The notes: generated by a model not told the origin, from the letters alone. Positions 14,917-26,605 are shown, counted from the stretch's first letter. The stretch: 54,233 nt of DNA from Reclinomonas americana ATCC 50394 (GCA_048213135.1 PS015119.1:247084-301316); one strand, 5' to 3'. Numbers and translations: made by a program.

Positions 14917-16784
14917 CAGTCGCTCACCGGATGCACATCCTCGGCCAGCACGTACAGAGCAGCACCGCCAGCAAAGATACCTCCGTCCGAGAACCCAAAG
15001 AGCGGGGCCGTGTTCTGGTAGCTACCGCGCACATTGACAAAGTTGCGATCGAACACGCTCCCCGACACGTGTACCGTGCTGGTCGACACTTGGCCTCCAT
15101 ACATGACGGCAAAGACAGCGCCACCACCGTTCCGTGGTGCGTGCACGAGCGGAATATTGGCGGTGGGACTCAAGTACGGCGTCGGAGCCAGCAACGAGTT
15201 GGCCACAAAGGTCGAATTCGTGATCGCCATGTCCAGCGTGTTCGTCGTCACCGCCGACGAGACAATCGAGAGCGCACCACCACCTGACACGGACACATGC
15301 AACTCAGCTCGTGTTCAACGAGGGGGCATGCTAGAGTAGGAATGAGCGCACCAGCGGCCAGAAACGTCGTTTGCGACTGTGTGCTGGTGGCATTCAGCAT
15401 GTTGTACTGGAACATCGAGTTTGTCACCGTCGCTTGGATGGCGGTCGAATTGGAGCCGGTAATCACAAAGAAAGCACCACCTGCAGTCGCCGGGCCCAGT
15501 TGGTTCAGTCGCACAGAAATTGGAAGTGTGTGTGTATACATGTATGAGGAGCGTACCTCGAACATTCGACAACATGCTTCCAGCAGTGGCGCTGCAATAC
15601 ACCGCATTGTTGGCGACGACCGACTGCACAACACCGAGAGTCACTTGCACTGTGCCACTGACTTGTGCCACCACGGAGAAGCCACTCCCTGAGTACAAAC
15701 ACACGTGAGCGGCAACAGCTTCGACAAGAGAGTGAGCGCACTGTGGAAAGCGGACCTCCGAGCGCCACAAAGCCGCCCTGTGCTGCTGAAACGCCATCGG
15801 CCAGAAGGAACTGCGAAAGAACCGAGTCGCCAGTTGACGACAGCGAGATGGCGGGCGTCGATGCGGCGAGAAACACGCCTACGCCGCCCAGGTGCGACAG
15901 GCTCGGACCCAAGTCGGCAAAGCTGACCACCACGGCGTTTGTGACGTCCACGGTGTTGTCTGCCATCAGCGTCGCGGTCAACGCACAGACCCACAAAAAG
16001 GGGAGACACATGCACACAGCACAGCAGGTGCGCAACTCGTGAAGCGATTGCCGGTCAGCTGCACAGTCAGCGGTTGGGTGTAACTGTCACTGAACATCAT
16101 GATGCCGGCACCGCCGACCAGATGGGCAGCTGGGTGCGCCACGGCACGCACCAAGTTGCTGTGAAACACCGAGTTCCGCACCACCAATGTGTCGGCCAGC
16201 ACAAACATGCCGGCACCTGCAACACCCCGGGATGAGAATCCTTCTCCCCCAGTGAAAAAGGGATGCAGGCACGAACCGCCCATGGTCGGCACACAAGCCG
16301 CATTCGCGCACTTCACGACATTGCCAGTGACAGAACACGAATCCAGCATGAGCTGCGAGGTCAACCCGTCGTTCACGAAGCTCGTGTCGGTCAGGTTGAA
16401 GTAGGCACCAGCTCCGATCAGCGACGCCGTGTTATTAGTCCACGAACACTGCACGGCTGTCACCTGCGACCCCGAGGCGCAGTAGACGGCCAGAGCTGTG
16501 GTGCCGAGCGCGTTCGAGAAGCTCGTCTGCTCACCGCATGAGTTGAAGCGCAGAGCGACAGAGAGAGTGAACGCACAAGCAGACCTGTGCAAGAGTCACG
16601 TTCATGGCCGCGGTATGTTGAATGTACACAAGCGGCTGCGTTAGCGAGGCCGCAGAGCTGCCAAACGCCATGCCCACTAATGATACCTGTGTTCCAGCAG
16701 GCGTGAGAGAGAGGAGTGACAAGAGAGCAACTGTGCATACATGTGTGGTCTCTCTCTCTTCTCTCCCTCGCTCTCTCACTCACT

Positions 16785-16824
<40 letters not shown>

Positions 16825-17231
16825 ACGACGTTGACATTGGCGATGGAGAGCAACGGGGTGACACTAGCAGCCGTGGCCGTCCACTCACACGCTCCCACCA
16901 CCTCGCACACAATAGTCACATTGTGCAACGCAGACGAGGCAGTGGCAGTGGAGAGGAGGAGACCGCCGCCCGAGGCCACCGGGAAGAGGCCGGAGAGCAC
17001 TCGCCATTCGACACTGTTCGGCGGTGGCATGGCGCTATTGAGCACCGAGACAGCCGCCGAGGGTGTGCACGCCTGCGCGGGTGTGTCTCCACACGGAGCG
17101 CTGGTGTGCGTGCTGGCGGGGTCGACATAGGTCACCAGTTGTATGGTGGTGGCCGCGGTGCACACACACAACAGCAGCAGCTGCAGCAGCAGAAGCAGGT
17201 GTAATCGGCGGGTGGCCTCCCGCGCCGCCAT
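1891..17231 (-). CDS. Giant secreted right-handed beta-helix (Pmp-like) protein with multi-pass membrane C-terminus
   Basis: One minus-strand gene of about 15 kb split into dozens of small exons. It starts at 17231 (an in-frame ATG at 17249 is an alternative) with a signal peptide: MAAREATRR, a long leucine run, then CVCTAA. Most of the protein is degenerate repeats of GG[AG]-hydrophobic plus N-rich strands such as GGGVYCTG, GGAVHVDGA, GGGLYV and SSVFTRN. This is the pattern of chlamydial polymorphic outer membrane protein repeats and of eukaryotic parallel beta-helices. Near 5230-5380 is a cysteine module (CLSCPLGTFG...PCQQC) like the GCC2/GCC3 ephrin-receptor-like domain. It is followed by CGLCTGA and GYHEWQHVCLECPG (4740-4930) and then several hydrophobic exons, including MMILELFMLAGFLHVV (about 4600-4655) and LVLYIIGVCTVGLPLIW (about 2060-2110). 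A basic tail ends at TAA 1891-1893. A cell-surface adhesive or sensory role is inference. Exact exon structure is not resolved everywhere. Confidence 0.83.
14041..14073. repeat. CT microsatellite
   Basis: A pure CT run inside an intron of the beta-helix gene (GA in the transcript). Confidence 0.9.
14888..14914. repeat. GA microsatellite
   Basis: A pure GA run in another intron of the beta-helix gene; it becomes a CT-rich tract in the transcript. Confidence 0.9.
16789..16821. repeat. CA microsatellite
   Basis: A CA run in the first intron region of the beta-helix gene, next to CT-rich sequence. Confidence 0.9.
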
Positions 17232-17477
17232 CGTGATGGATGGAGGCAAGAGGATGTGCGTGAGAAAGTGTGTGTGTGTGAGAGAGAAAGTGTGAGGGTC
17301 AGAGTCTTGTTATGGCCATGCGTGCGCTCTCAGGGGGGGTCGCTGCGTTGATTGACTGCTTGCTGTGATGTACGGAAATTGCAGTTTCCCGAACACGCCC
17401 CCTTCCCCGCCCTCCTTCTCCTCCCCACTGCCAAGCACATGCCAACGAGGAATGAGACACACGTTCACTTGGATGAG

Positions 17478-18606
17478 TTAGAGCGGGATGTGACCGACAA
17501 GAATGTGGCCGCTGTCTGAATCCACGGCGATACGCGAGACCTCCAGCGACTTGCCCTGTTGGTGGCGACAGGGCAGTGAGAGTGAGTCTTCCGCACGCGC
17601 ATGGGAAGAAGCAAAAGGCGCACGGACCGACGCAAAAATGCCGCCGCCAGTGTGCCCGTTGTTCGAGGCCACCATCGTGGCGCCGTGATCGAACGACCTG
17701 CGCAGCGTGGTGAGCCCTGCGACGGAACAGCAACAGCACGCACGCACAGAGATGCGCACCACAGCTCAGGCGTGGCCACATCAATGCCTGGAATGGGGAG
17801 CGCAAACGAGTACAGGAAGTGGCGAATGCCCTTCGCCAGCAGCAGATCCTCGGGGGTGGAGTACAGAATGTCCTTGCAGGTGAAGATGCCGAGAGTGACC
17901 TCGGCCGCTCCACCAGCCGACGACGGCACCGTGGCGTTGAAGGAGACCAACTCCGGCGGCGACGGTCCATGGAAACACTCAGTCCAGTACGGATGCGTCT
18001 TGCGATACTGCGCCACCACGCTGCCGTCGGGCGCAAACACCACCTGCGTGTTGTACAAGTGGCCGTCGCGATCCACGCTATCCTCGCACATGTTCACCGA
18101 CAGGTACACGCCCGACGCACGCGCCGCCGCCTGCAGCACACACAGACCGCCCTGATCATCGCCGTCCGCCTGCGAGCACGGAGCACGCAGAGGCAGCGGC
18201 GTGCAGAACGGACGCAACCCCGCCGCGGACGTCTTGTTGCACGCGCTGTAGTCGCCGCCCAGGGTGAACTCTACACGCACGTGGTCAGCAGTGCCTCTGT
18301 GTGTGCGAGACAGAGAGATGCGCGCACCAGGGAACACCAGCACGCTGATGCCCGCGGCAGCTGCGGCTTCCACATACGGCACATAGCTGCGGAGGATGTA
18401 AGCGACTGTGAGTAGGCGCATGCACAGAGAGAGAGGGCGCGCAACGCTCGAGCATTGGCCGACAAGACACGCGCAGGCGAGAGGCCGCGATCGCCCGGGT
18501 TGACTGTGGTGGTCTTGATGACAGCGCCTGCGGTCCAGTACGCCGACGCAGACACGCCCGCGACCAGTACCGCCAGCACTACCAACAACAACGTCGCGCG
18601 CTGCAT
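17478..18606 (-). CDS. Secreted carbon-nitrogen hydrolase of the biotinidase/vanin (pantetheinase) type
   Basis: The start is ATG at 18606, followed by a signal peptide (MQRATLLLVVLAVLVAGVSA). Exons give a nitrilase-superfamily domain with the catalytic triad of the family. The Glu is in VLVFPEFTLGG, its codon split by an intron at 18271-18326 (G, then AG). The Lys is in VAQYRKTHPYW and the Cys in GIFTCKDILY. NTQVVFAPDGSVVAQY, HFLYSFALP and ATMVASNNGHTGGGIFA match the order of segments in vanins and biotinidase (VVFDSQGKLVARY, VFPTAW, NFLASN...GSGIYA). The last exon encodes GKSLEVSRIAVDSDSGHILV and ends at TAA 17478-17480. The product is about 300-odd residues, so it has the catalytic domain but not the C-terminal base domain and GPI signal of animal vanins. 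Predicted to hydrolyse secondary amides outside the cell; pantetheine versus biotinyl amides cannot be told apart. Confidence 0.92.
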
Positions 18607-18758
18607 TGCAAACGAGAAGAGTGAGATAAGAGGACACACGGAAGGACGCGCGCTGATTGTATGATGCAGAGAGGAGGAGTGGGCGAGTCGACTGCCGCGA
18701 CTGCGGCCACCACTGGTGACGCAGAGGAGGATCGTCCGGCGTCCAAGGCAGCGGTGGG

Positions 18759-19194
18759 GNNNNNNNNNNNNNNNNNNNNNNNNNNNNNNNNNNNNNNNNN
18801 NNNNNNNNNNNNNNNNNNNNNNNNNNNNNNNNNNNNNNNNNNNNNNNNNNNNNNNNNNNNNNNNNNNNNNNNNNNNNNNNNNNNNNNNNNNNNNNNNNNN
18901 NNNNNNNNNNNNNNNNNNNNNNNNNNNNNNNNNNNNNNNNNNNNNNNNNNNNNNNNNNNNNNNNNNNNNNNNNNNNNNNNNNNNNNNNNNNNNNNNNNNN
19001 NNNNNNNNNNNNNNNNNNNNNNNNNNNNNNNNNNNNNNNNNNNNNNNNNNNNNNNNNNNNNNNNNNNNNNNNNNNNNNNNNNNNNNNNNNNNNNNNNNNN
19101 NNNNNNNNNNNNNNNNNNNNNNNNNNNNNNNNNNNNNNNNNNNNNNNNNNNNNNNNNNNNNNNNNNNNNNNNNNNNNNNNNNNNNNNNNNNNNN
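18759..19194. other. Assembly gap (436 N)
   Basis: Sits between the amidase and TFIIF beta genes and ends in a purine tract. Confidence 0.95.
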
Positions 19195-19347
19195 GAGAGA
19201 GAGAGAGAGAAGGAAGAAGAAGAAGAAGAGAAGGAGAAGGAGGAGGAGGAGGAGGAGGCGGTGGAGCAGGAGAAAGAGAAGAAGAAAGAAGAAGAAGAAG
19301 AAGCAGAAGAAGAAGAAGAAGAAGAAGAAGAAGAGAGAGAGAGAGAG

Positions 19348-19379
<32 letters not shown>
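19195..19379. repeat. GAA/GAG tract followed by a CA run
   Basis: Pure purine triplet-like sequence (19195-19350) then (CA)n (19351-19379), directly after the 436-N gap upstream of the first visible TFIIF beta exon. Confidence 0.9.
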
Positions 19380-19508
19380 GTGAGGAACGCGAGACACTAG
19401 AGGCGAGAGTGGAGGCTGAGGACAGGAGGCAACGAAGAGACTGCACGATCTGGCAAGTGTGTGTTTGACATGCAGCTTTCCGCTGTTGTCTTTCTTTTCT
19501 TCTCTTTG

Positions 19509-20432
19509 CAGCAACGGGGAGTGGTGCTTCGCAGCAGCGACGCACGTCGTTGGTGGTGCCGAAGGAGGGTGGGGAGATGGAGACTGTAGAGCTGGATCAG
19601 CATGTGGATGTGCCGCCGCCAATGTTTGCGCTGGCGTATGATGCGTTGCAGGCGCCAATGGAGACCGCTGCTGGTCTGTGTGTCTGCTCACAGTGTGTTC
19701 GCCTGCTGCATGCGTTCATCTTCTGCGTGTGTGTGTGTGTGTTGGTAGCCAAGGAGAGTGGTACAGCGGATCCGCGCGGCATCCTGAACCACGTGCACAT
19801 TGAGGGGTGCATTGAGAAGATGTTTTCTGTCCGCAAGGGAATGGACGATGTTGTGCGCTCGGCGAACAGTGTTGCGTGTTTTGCAGAGGGAGGGAAGGAC
19901 GAGGGGAAGGGGTGCGGGGAGCAAGAACTGAGAAGGAATGGGAGATGGAGGAAGGAAGGAGGAGAACGGATGAAGAAGAAGAACAAGACGCCTTACCAGA
20001 AGGCGAAATGCAGAGTGGTACTGCGAGAGTGGGAGGATGAGACTGCAGAAACGGAAAGGAAGTAGAGGACGAGAGACACGAAGAAGAAAAAAGACGCCCT
20101 TGCAGAAGGCGAGATGCGGAGTGCGGTGCTGCGAGAGTGGGATAAGCCTGCAGAATCGGAAAGGAAGCTGAGAGACATGAAAGAAGTTGCCCTTGCAGAA
20201 GGCGAGATGCGGAGTGCGGTACTGCAAGAGTGAGAGGCTGCAGAAACGGAAAGGAGGCAGAGGGCGAGAGACACGAAGAAGAAGGAGACGCCCTTGATAT
20301 GCAGACTGTAGAACTGCGAGAGTGAGAGGATATGCCTGCACGATCGGAGAGAAGGCAGAGGATAAGCCTGCAGAAGCGGGGAAACACGAGACATGCGATC
20401 TGAGAAGAAGGATGCAGAGGATGCCGCGTCCG

Positions 20433-20463
<31 letters not shown>

Positions 20464-20998
20464 GCTCACGATAATCGCTGCGTGCAGGAGCTGGAGGCCA
20501 CGGTGGCGGCGGTGTCATACGGTAAGGACGACACCTTCAACAGGTTCGACCGGACCATGAACCTCAGCAAGACTCCGGGCGCCGATGCTGCGCTGGCGAG
20601 GAAACGTGCCGCCACGTCCAAGCTGCTGGTGAGGCCACACTGCTCGTATGTCTTCCCGGTGATTCAATTGGTCGCTCAATCCGCCTCCCTGCAGCAAACA
20701 CCGCATCCCGACAAGAGGCGCAACACAAAGCTCACAGTCGACGAGCTGGGCGAGAAGATCTTCGAGGCATTTGCGACGCAGGAGTACTGGACAGCTGGCG
20801 ATATGCTGACCTACACTGGAGCCTCGTCTATGGTTCGGAAGATGTGCTGCCCATTGTTTGCTTGCAGTCGTGCTCACACGCGAGAGCCTCTCGCAGAAAG
20901 TACTCAAACAAACACTGGGCGACTTGTGCATTCAAGTACGCACGGGCGCACACAAGGGCGAGTACGAGCTCAAGGAGGAGTACAAGGAACGAGAGTGA
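19509..20998 (+). CDS. GTF2F2: Transcription initiation factor TFIIF, beta subunit (RAP30), 5' end uncertain
   Basis: The first visible exon begins after a splice acceptor at about 19509 and reads in frame through PKEGGEMETVELDQHVDV. True upstream exons may lie in the 436-N gap (18759-19194); the first in-frame ATG is near 19577. The next exon has GILNHVHIEGCIEKMFSVRK, which matches the segment in which TFIIF beta carries IEG-VVQR-ECRP. After a roughly 600-base intron filled with tandem repeats comes ELEATVAAVSYGKDDTF, then the C-terminal winged helix (LTVDELGEKIFEAFATQEYW, then KVLKQTLGDLCI and GEYELKEEYK). The last motif corresponds to WELKPEYR at the end of animal RAP30. The stop TGA is 20996-20998. 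The protein helps RNA polymerase II bind promoters in the nucleus. The splice joining ASSM to the last exon is ambiguous. KNL1 starts 132 bases downstream on the same strand. Confidence 0.83.
19985..20400. repeat. Intronic tandem repeat of about 95-105 bases in TFIIF beta
   Basis: Four diverged copies, each beginning near ACGCCCTTGCAGAAGGCGAG (19988, 20094, 20188, 20288). Each continues with a GCGGAGTGCGGTACTGCGAG part and a CTGCAGAAACGGAAAGGA part. The array lies wholly inside one intron. Confidence 0.8.
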
Positions 20999-21130
20999 TA
21001 ATGAAAAATCAAAACGTTGTTGTGACCGTTACACGCCCGTTCAATTGCGCAAGTGACGAGAGAAGACACACTCACGCACGCACACGCACACGCTCACACG
21101 TTCACACGCAACCCACTCGCTTCGTGAGCC

Positions 21131-24100
21131 ATGGCCACCGATAAGGAGAACTCGGCCTTGGCCGTGTCATACCCCCTCGCCAGCCCCGGCAAGGCACTGA
21201 TGTTGGTCTGTTCGCAACGCTTTTCCCCTCTTCCTCCTCCTCCTCCTCCACTGCCCTCCTCCTCTTACACACACGCACACAGCCGAGTGCCATGTCACCT
21301 GGACGCTCGCCAGGCAGCGCCTCGAAGCGCGACGGAGGTCGCCGTCGTGCCTTCTCGGACATCTCGCCCGACGATCCCAATGCTGCTCCCGTCAGTGTAC
21401 CGTCGGCCAACAAGCGCACCTCCATCCTCGTGACACAGAATGGCACAGCGAGTGCCGCCAAGTCGCCGTCGAAGAAGCGTGCGCGTCTCTCGGTCGCCCG
21501 TCGCGTGAGCTTTGCTCCGCCTCCAGAGCCCAGCACTCCTGGGTCGGCAGCAGCAGCCGCCGCCGCCGCAGCCGCAGCAGGCGGTGCACAGCCGTTTGCC
21601 ATCCATGTCGATGACGACGTGCGTGAGCAGGTGCGCCAGCAGCTGCGACAGACCATTCCCAACTTTGGCGAGATGAAGTCGTTGCGTGCGACTAGCAGGA
21701 GGGACGTCGTTTGTGTTGTGACTGACTGATGGTGGCGTACAGGTTGGAGGACTACCTGGCCGAGTGCGAGCGTGAGAACGCAAATGCCGAAGCGAGTGCG
21801 CCCGTGTCGCCTGCGCCTGTTTCGTAGCATGCCGTCTCTTATGAGGTGAAAACAGACCGAGCTTGGCTCACTCCTTGTTGTTCAATGCAGTCGGCCACCT
21901 CGCTGCTCTTCTCGCCGTTCCCCGAGTCGGATGCGCCAAACTTTGACGCCGACGTGCCACCGATGCCCATGTTTTCGCAGTCGCCGGCCATTCCGTCGCG
22001 CAGTCTCGTGTCGCCGAGCAAGCGACGCAGTCTCGACGCCTACAACGCCTCCAACTTTTCGTTCAGTGACGAATACGACGAGAAGAGTCCGCCCGCCGCC
22101 GCTGAGCAGCCGCAGGAGGCCAGCTTGATGGACATGAGCATGGCAGAGGTGAGCATACGCATCACGTAGATACGAGGCAACTGTGTGAGTTGCTCTGCTC
22201 ACGCGACCTGTGTTGGCAGGCGGATGAGGCGCTGGCAGCGACGCAGAAAGTGCTGGCCGACAACTCGTTTGCCGACCTGGAGCAGCAGACCATGGAACTC
22301 ACGCAAGCGTACGGACGCATCTTGCAGGCGCCTATCTCTGGCGGCTACAAGCTGGCACGCACGCCGGTGAAGCAAGCCGAGTCGGCCCCCGAACCACCTC
22401 AGCAGCAGCAGCCAACAGAGCAACAGGAGGAGGAGGATGGGGAGGAAGAGGAGGATGAGGAGATGCAGGAGACCATGGACTTTACACGCGCTCTCGGCAC
22501 GATCATCAGCACTCGGTGAGTCCACCGAGTGACAGTGCTGCCATTGTTGCTGTGTGCGCGCTGACCTGCAGCTGCCATGATCACAGGACGCCAGTGTCGT
22601 TGCCGAGCCGCTCGCCGGCTACCGAAAAGCCGTTTTCGGATTCATCGCCCTCGCAGGTGTCCATGGACATTACTCGCATGTACGGAGGAATCCTGAGCCT
22701 GGCCAATCGCACCGTGCAGGCCGACGACGACAGCCAGGAGTCCGTGTCGCCGCAACCACAAGAGCCAGTCTTTGAGGAGGAGGAGGAGAAGGAGAAGGAG
22801 GATGAGGACGAGGAGATGGAGTTCACCGGCACCTATGGAGTCATTCAGCAGGCTCCGCCTGCACCACCGGCTGTTGTCGACGACTCGAACGCGAATTCGC
22901 AGGAGGAGGAGGAGGACGGCGAGGCCATGGATCTGACCGGCGCCTTTGGTGCCATCATGGCTGAGGCTCGACGCATGTCGATTGCTGTACCCTCGGAGCA
23001 GGCGGCTGCCACCACGCCTGCCAAGTCGCCGCTGCGTCGCCAGACAATGTCGCCGATGAAGAAGGGCGCCATGTCACCGGCTCTCCACGCCTTCCTCACC
23101 AAGTCGCCACGCTCCACCACGAAGTCACCGCGCGCTGCTGAATCACCGGCGCCGATTGTGGCGCGCTCGCCAGCCACCACCACGCCCGGCTCAGCCGCGC
23201 GTCGCCTGCTGGCCATGTCACCCGGTGGCTCACGCTCCCTGGCTCGCACACCGCTCGGCAATCTGAGCAAGAAATTTGAGGAGGAGTCGGCGGAGGAACA
23301 GCCGCAGGAGGACCTCACGCAAGACATTACACGCACCATGCAAGGCATCATGATGCTGGCTCGCTCGCCTGGTCCTCATGGTACGTGCTGTGGGGGCATT
23401 GTGGTTTCACAACAAAAGCGTGACTGATTATCATTTTTCTACGTGTACAGCTACCCCAACAGCCACCAACACAATCGCCACCACCTTTACGGGTGTGTCG
23501 ACTCCGTCCGCTCTCTCCTACGATGGCTCGTTTGTCAGCGACGCTTCGGTGAGTGAAGTGTGCAGTTCTCTTGTGCATCACTGTGTAATCTGACAAATCG
23601 TGCTTGCACAGAACGCCCGTGACAGCCTGTGCAGTCCGGGAATGTCGGGCTCGGACGAAATGTGTGCCGATGAGTGGCGACTGGAGGACTTTTTGAGTCG
23701 AGGTGCGCCCCGCTAATCCTTTGTCCAACGACTCACATCCACCGACCTCGTTTGTTTCTAACTCGTGTGAATGCGGCACAGCAAACCTGCACTTCCCGAT
23801 TGACGATCTCGGCAAGCGCCGCGCGGCGTCCATGTGCCCAACGCGAGGTGGTCCGCTGCAGACTGTTCCGCCGTCGCAGCGTCCGCTGCAGGAGCGCATC
23901 ATTCTGGCCGCGTACACAGTGCCGCTGATGATGTCGACGGAGGAGGCCTGCTCGTCGCTCAAGGACCAGACGGAGCTGATTCGCAACAGCATCTCCAGCC
24001 TGGAGGAGCACGTCAACGAGAATGTGCCACCGATCTACGCGCAGCTGGAGAACGCACTGCGAACGGGTGACGAAGTGCAGATGCAAGATCAGCTGCGCTC

Positions 24101-25818
24101 ACTGAAGGAGGCCTGCAAGAACAAGGCGCAATGCGCATGGTACGAGTACATTACCAAGGTGCAGCAGAGCCTGCAAGCCGGCGGCCTGGCCGAGTGCATG
24201 CACGCCCTGCGTGACGACGCACAGGCGGTGGCGGAGATGAACCAGGCACTGGCCGCATCGGTGGGCGAACTCGAGCACGCCAGCCAATTGTTTGCGCGCG
24301 AGGAGGAGCGGCTGCGTGGCAAGTCGTCGCGCGTGGCTGACTTGGAGCAGTTGGTGGCCACCAACGAAGTGATGCTGCGCGAACGGCGTCGCACATCGGA
24401 CGAGCTGGTGCAGAGCGAGCGACACGCTGCCGACGAGGCCGATCGTCTCGAGGCACGCGGTGACGAACTGCAGGCTGTGCGTACGGATGGAACAATGGGG
24501 GGTGGTCACCGTCTTTTGTTGCTGACTTTACTACTGCACACAGGAACTCGACGCACTGCTGGCCGCCAGGGAGCGCCGACAGGCCGAGAAGCAGACGGCC
24601 AGAGCAAGTGCCGATGCAGTGGCGGCGGCTGCGGCCCTGTCTGCAGCCCGCGCGGCCGCTCCATCAATCAACCACGTGTCGGCGGCACTCAGCCGAGAAG
24701 ACAACACCATGAATCGCCGTGAGATGGAGGCCGCCAAGGGTATGTTGACACGGAGAAAGGAGCAGCAGTTTTTTTTCAAGCACGTTCTTATTTTTTGTTT
24801 CTCCCTCCGCAGACATGCTCCAACTGGTGCAAGCTGCCGGCCTGGCCGAGGAGCAGCTGACACGAGACGGCCGCAATGTCATTCGCTTCGCCCTGCCCAA
24901 TGTCGGCGCACTCTTTGCGTTCCCACCGTTGCGTCGTCTGCACAACGTGAACAATTGCACCTTTCATCCACGTCTCAATTCGTGTGCTTGCATGTCACAG
25001 TGAGGGCGACATGTGGCAATGTGCCTTCCTGCGCGGCTCGGCACCCAGCGATCGCAGTGCAGCACTCTTCTCGACATTCGGCAGCCATCCGTTTGTGGCC
25101 GACATGGGTCCGGAGATGCGCCTGTCGCTGTCCACCAGGGAGCTGCAGCAGGTTGCGTCGTGTTTTTTTGGGGGGTGAGGCAAAGGCAGGGAGCAGTGTT
25201 GCTGATGTGCCTATGTGAGCAGTTTGTGCTCGAGAGCCAGGTGCGCTCCGATCGCCTGCTGATGTTCAGCGAGATGGTGTCGGAGCTGGCTTCACGCTTC
25301 AACGACGTGCAAGTGCTGGCCAGTGGACTGGACGACGCACTGTTGAAGGTGCGTGTGTAAGGGAGAGAGAGAGAGAGCACGTCACATTGACTGACACGTT
25401 TTTTCTTGCGCGTGCAGGTGACCATCTCGGAGCCGCAATTCCACTGCAAGTTCACCGTGCAGCTGTGGTGCTCGCCCCTGTCTGGTGTCGGCGACGCTGT
25501 ACTCAAGGCCGTGTCACCATTTGCCGGCTCCGGAGTGGTGTCGAGTGCTTTCGGTGCACTGCCACGAGCGAGCACACTCGGAGCAGCGAGCCAGAGCTCG
25601 ATTGCTTTCGGCTTTGACAACTTGTTCGGAGGCGTCACCACTGCCCGTGTGCAGCAAGCAGTTGCATACTCGTTTCCCTTGCTCTTCGTCGCCATTGAAA
25701 ATGCTGACGCCGTGTGCTGTCGCAGATTGGTGGCGCACTGAGCGAGACTCGCCGCGATGTGCCACTGTTGTTCCGCGTGCTTGATTCAATTGCAGCACTG
25801 CCGGCGTTCTCCCACTGA
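21131..25818 (+). CDS. KNL1: Kinetochore scaffold protein KNL1/Spc105/Spc7
   Basis: ATG at 21131 (MATDKENSALAV). Near the N-terminus are two protein-phosphatase-1 docking motifs in the order known for KNL1: SILV (21421-21432, a SILK-like form) and RVSF (21502-21513) in a basic context (ARRVSFAPPP). Exons 21.9-23.4 kb carry at least six MELT-type repeats, the expected Mps1 phosphorylation and Bub3-Bub1 docking sites: MELT 22292, MDFT 22475, MDIT 22663, MEFT 22816, MDLT 22927 and QDIT 23320. They are separated by acidic stretches and by many SP sites (CDK-like). Exons 23.8-24.8 kb are long alpha-helical coiled coil (LEQLVATNEVMLRERRRTSD), as in the Spc7 domain. The last exons (24.8-25.8 kb) fit the tandem RWD region that binds the Mis12 complex and end at TGA 25816-25818. 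About ten introns. The C-terminal exon joins are less certain than the motif region. Confidence 0.9.
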
Positions 25819-26131
25819 TCAACCCCTCATATTTGAAAGAAAATGCCAATGCTCTCTCTTCTCCTCCTCACTCCTCTTTCTTGTTGTCGTTGTTTTGTTG
25901 TTATTGCTGTGAGAATTCGAGCCACGAGCGATGCCGTGTTGCTCTCTCCACACGATACCAGTCCGTTCTTCCTTCCTCTGCAATGCTGTCCCCACCCCCT
26001 GCCCCCCTTTTCAACAACCCTCTCCCCCAATCAATGTATACGGATGCTTTCAGGTTACTCGGTTCACTCTGCATAAATTGCAGCGACCCGGCGGGCGGCT
26101 CCCTCTAGGTGGAAGGCGGTTGCATAATTCG
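25819..26131. other. Gap between KNL1 and MIC19-like stops
   Basis: This stretch of about 310 bases lies between two convergent genes. It is CT-rich on the plus strand (25855-26030), as expected for 3' untranslated and terminator sequence. I see no coding exon or RNA gene in it. Confidence 0.5.
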
Positions 26132-26549
26132 TCACTTCAGTGGTGTGTCGGCGAGCTGTGAGGGTGGAGGAGAGGGAGGGTGAGAAGAGAAGGGGGAAGG
26201 AGAAGCATGAGCAGCACACGCAATACACATCGTGAGAGGGGAGGGAGAGCAGAGAGAGAGTACATGCAAACAACCATCGCGAGCGAGAGCACGAAGAACA
26301 CGACGCAGGACGAGACATGCGAGCAGCCCGCGGAGGGACAGAGCGAATGAGAATGGAAGCAGCGAATGCACGCAAACTACCATCGAAAGCGAGAGAGCAT
26401 GACGTCTGATTGCGAGGTGCTGAAAGCGCAGGATGAGTCACGCGAGCAGCATGGGAGAGACAGAGCTGCACGCAGACACCGGAGTACGAAGAACACAAGC
26501 CGTCCACAAACTGCGGAGGAAAGAGAGAGACATGCATACATGCGGGTAC

Positions 26550-26605
<56 letters not shown>

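Larger units (their letters stand above)
18607..19508. other. Divergent spacer between the amidase gene and TFIIF beta, mostly gap
   Basis: It contains 436 Ns (18759-19194), then a purine-rich GAG/GAA tract (19195-19350) and a CA run (19351-19379). Promoters of both genes and the missing first exon of the TFIIF gene are probably here. Nothing else can be read. Confidence 0.5.

Noticed and set aside
18579-19691. Frames over 300 codons spanning N runs (also at 38881-40239 and 43892-44778)
   Set aside because: Most of their length is undefined sequence, and the flanks are purine tracts or introns.
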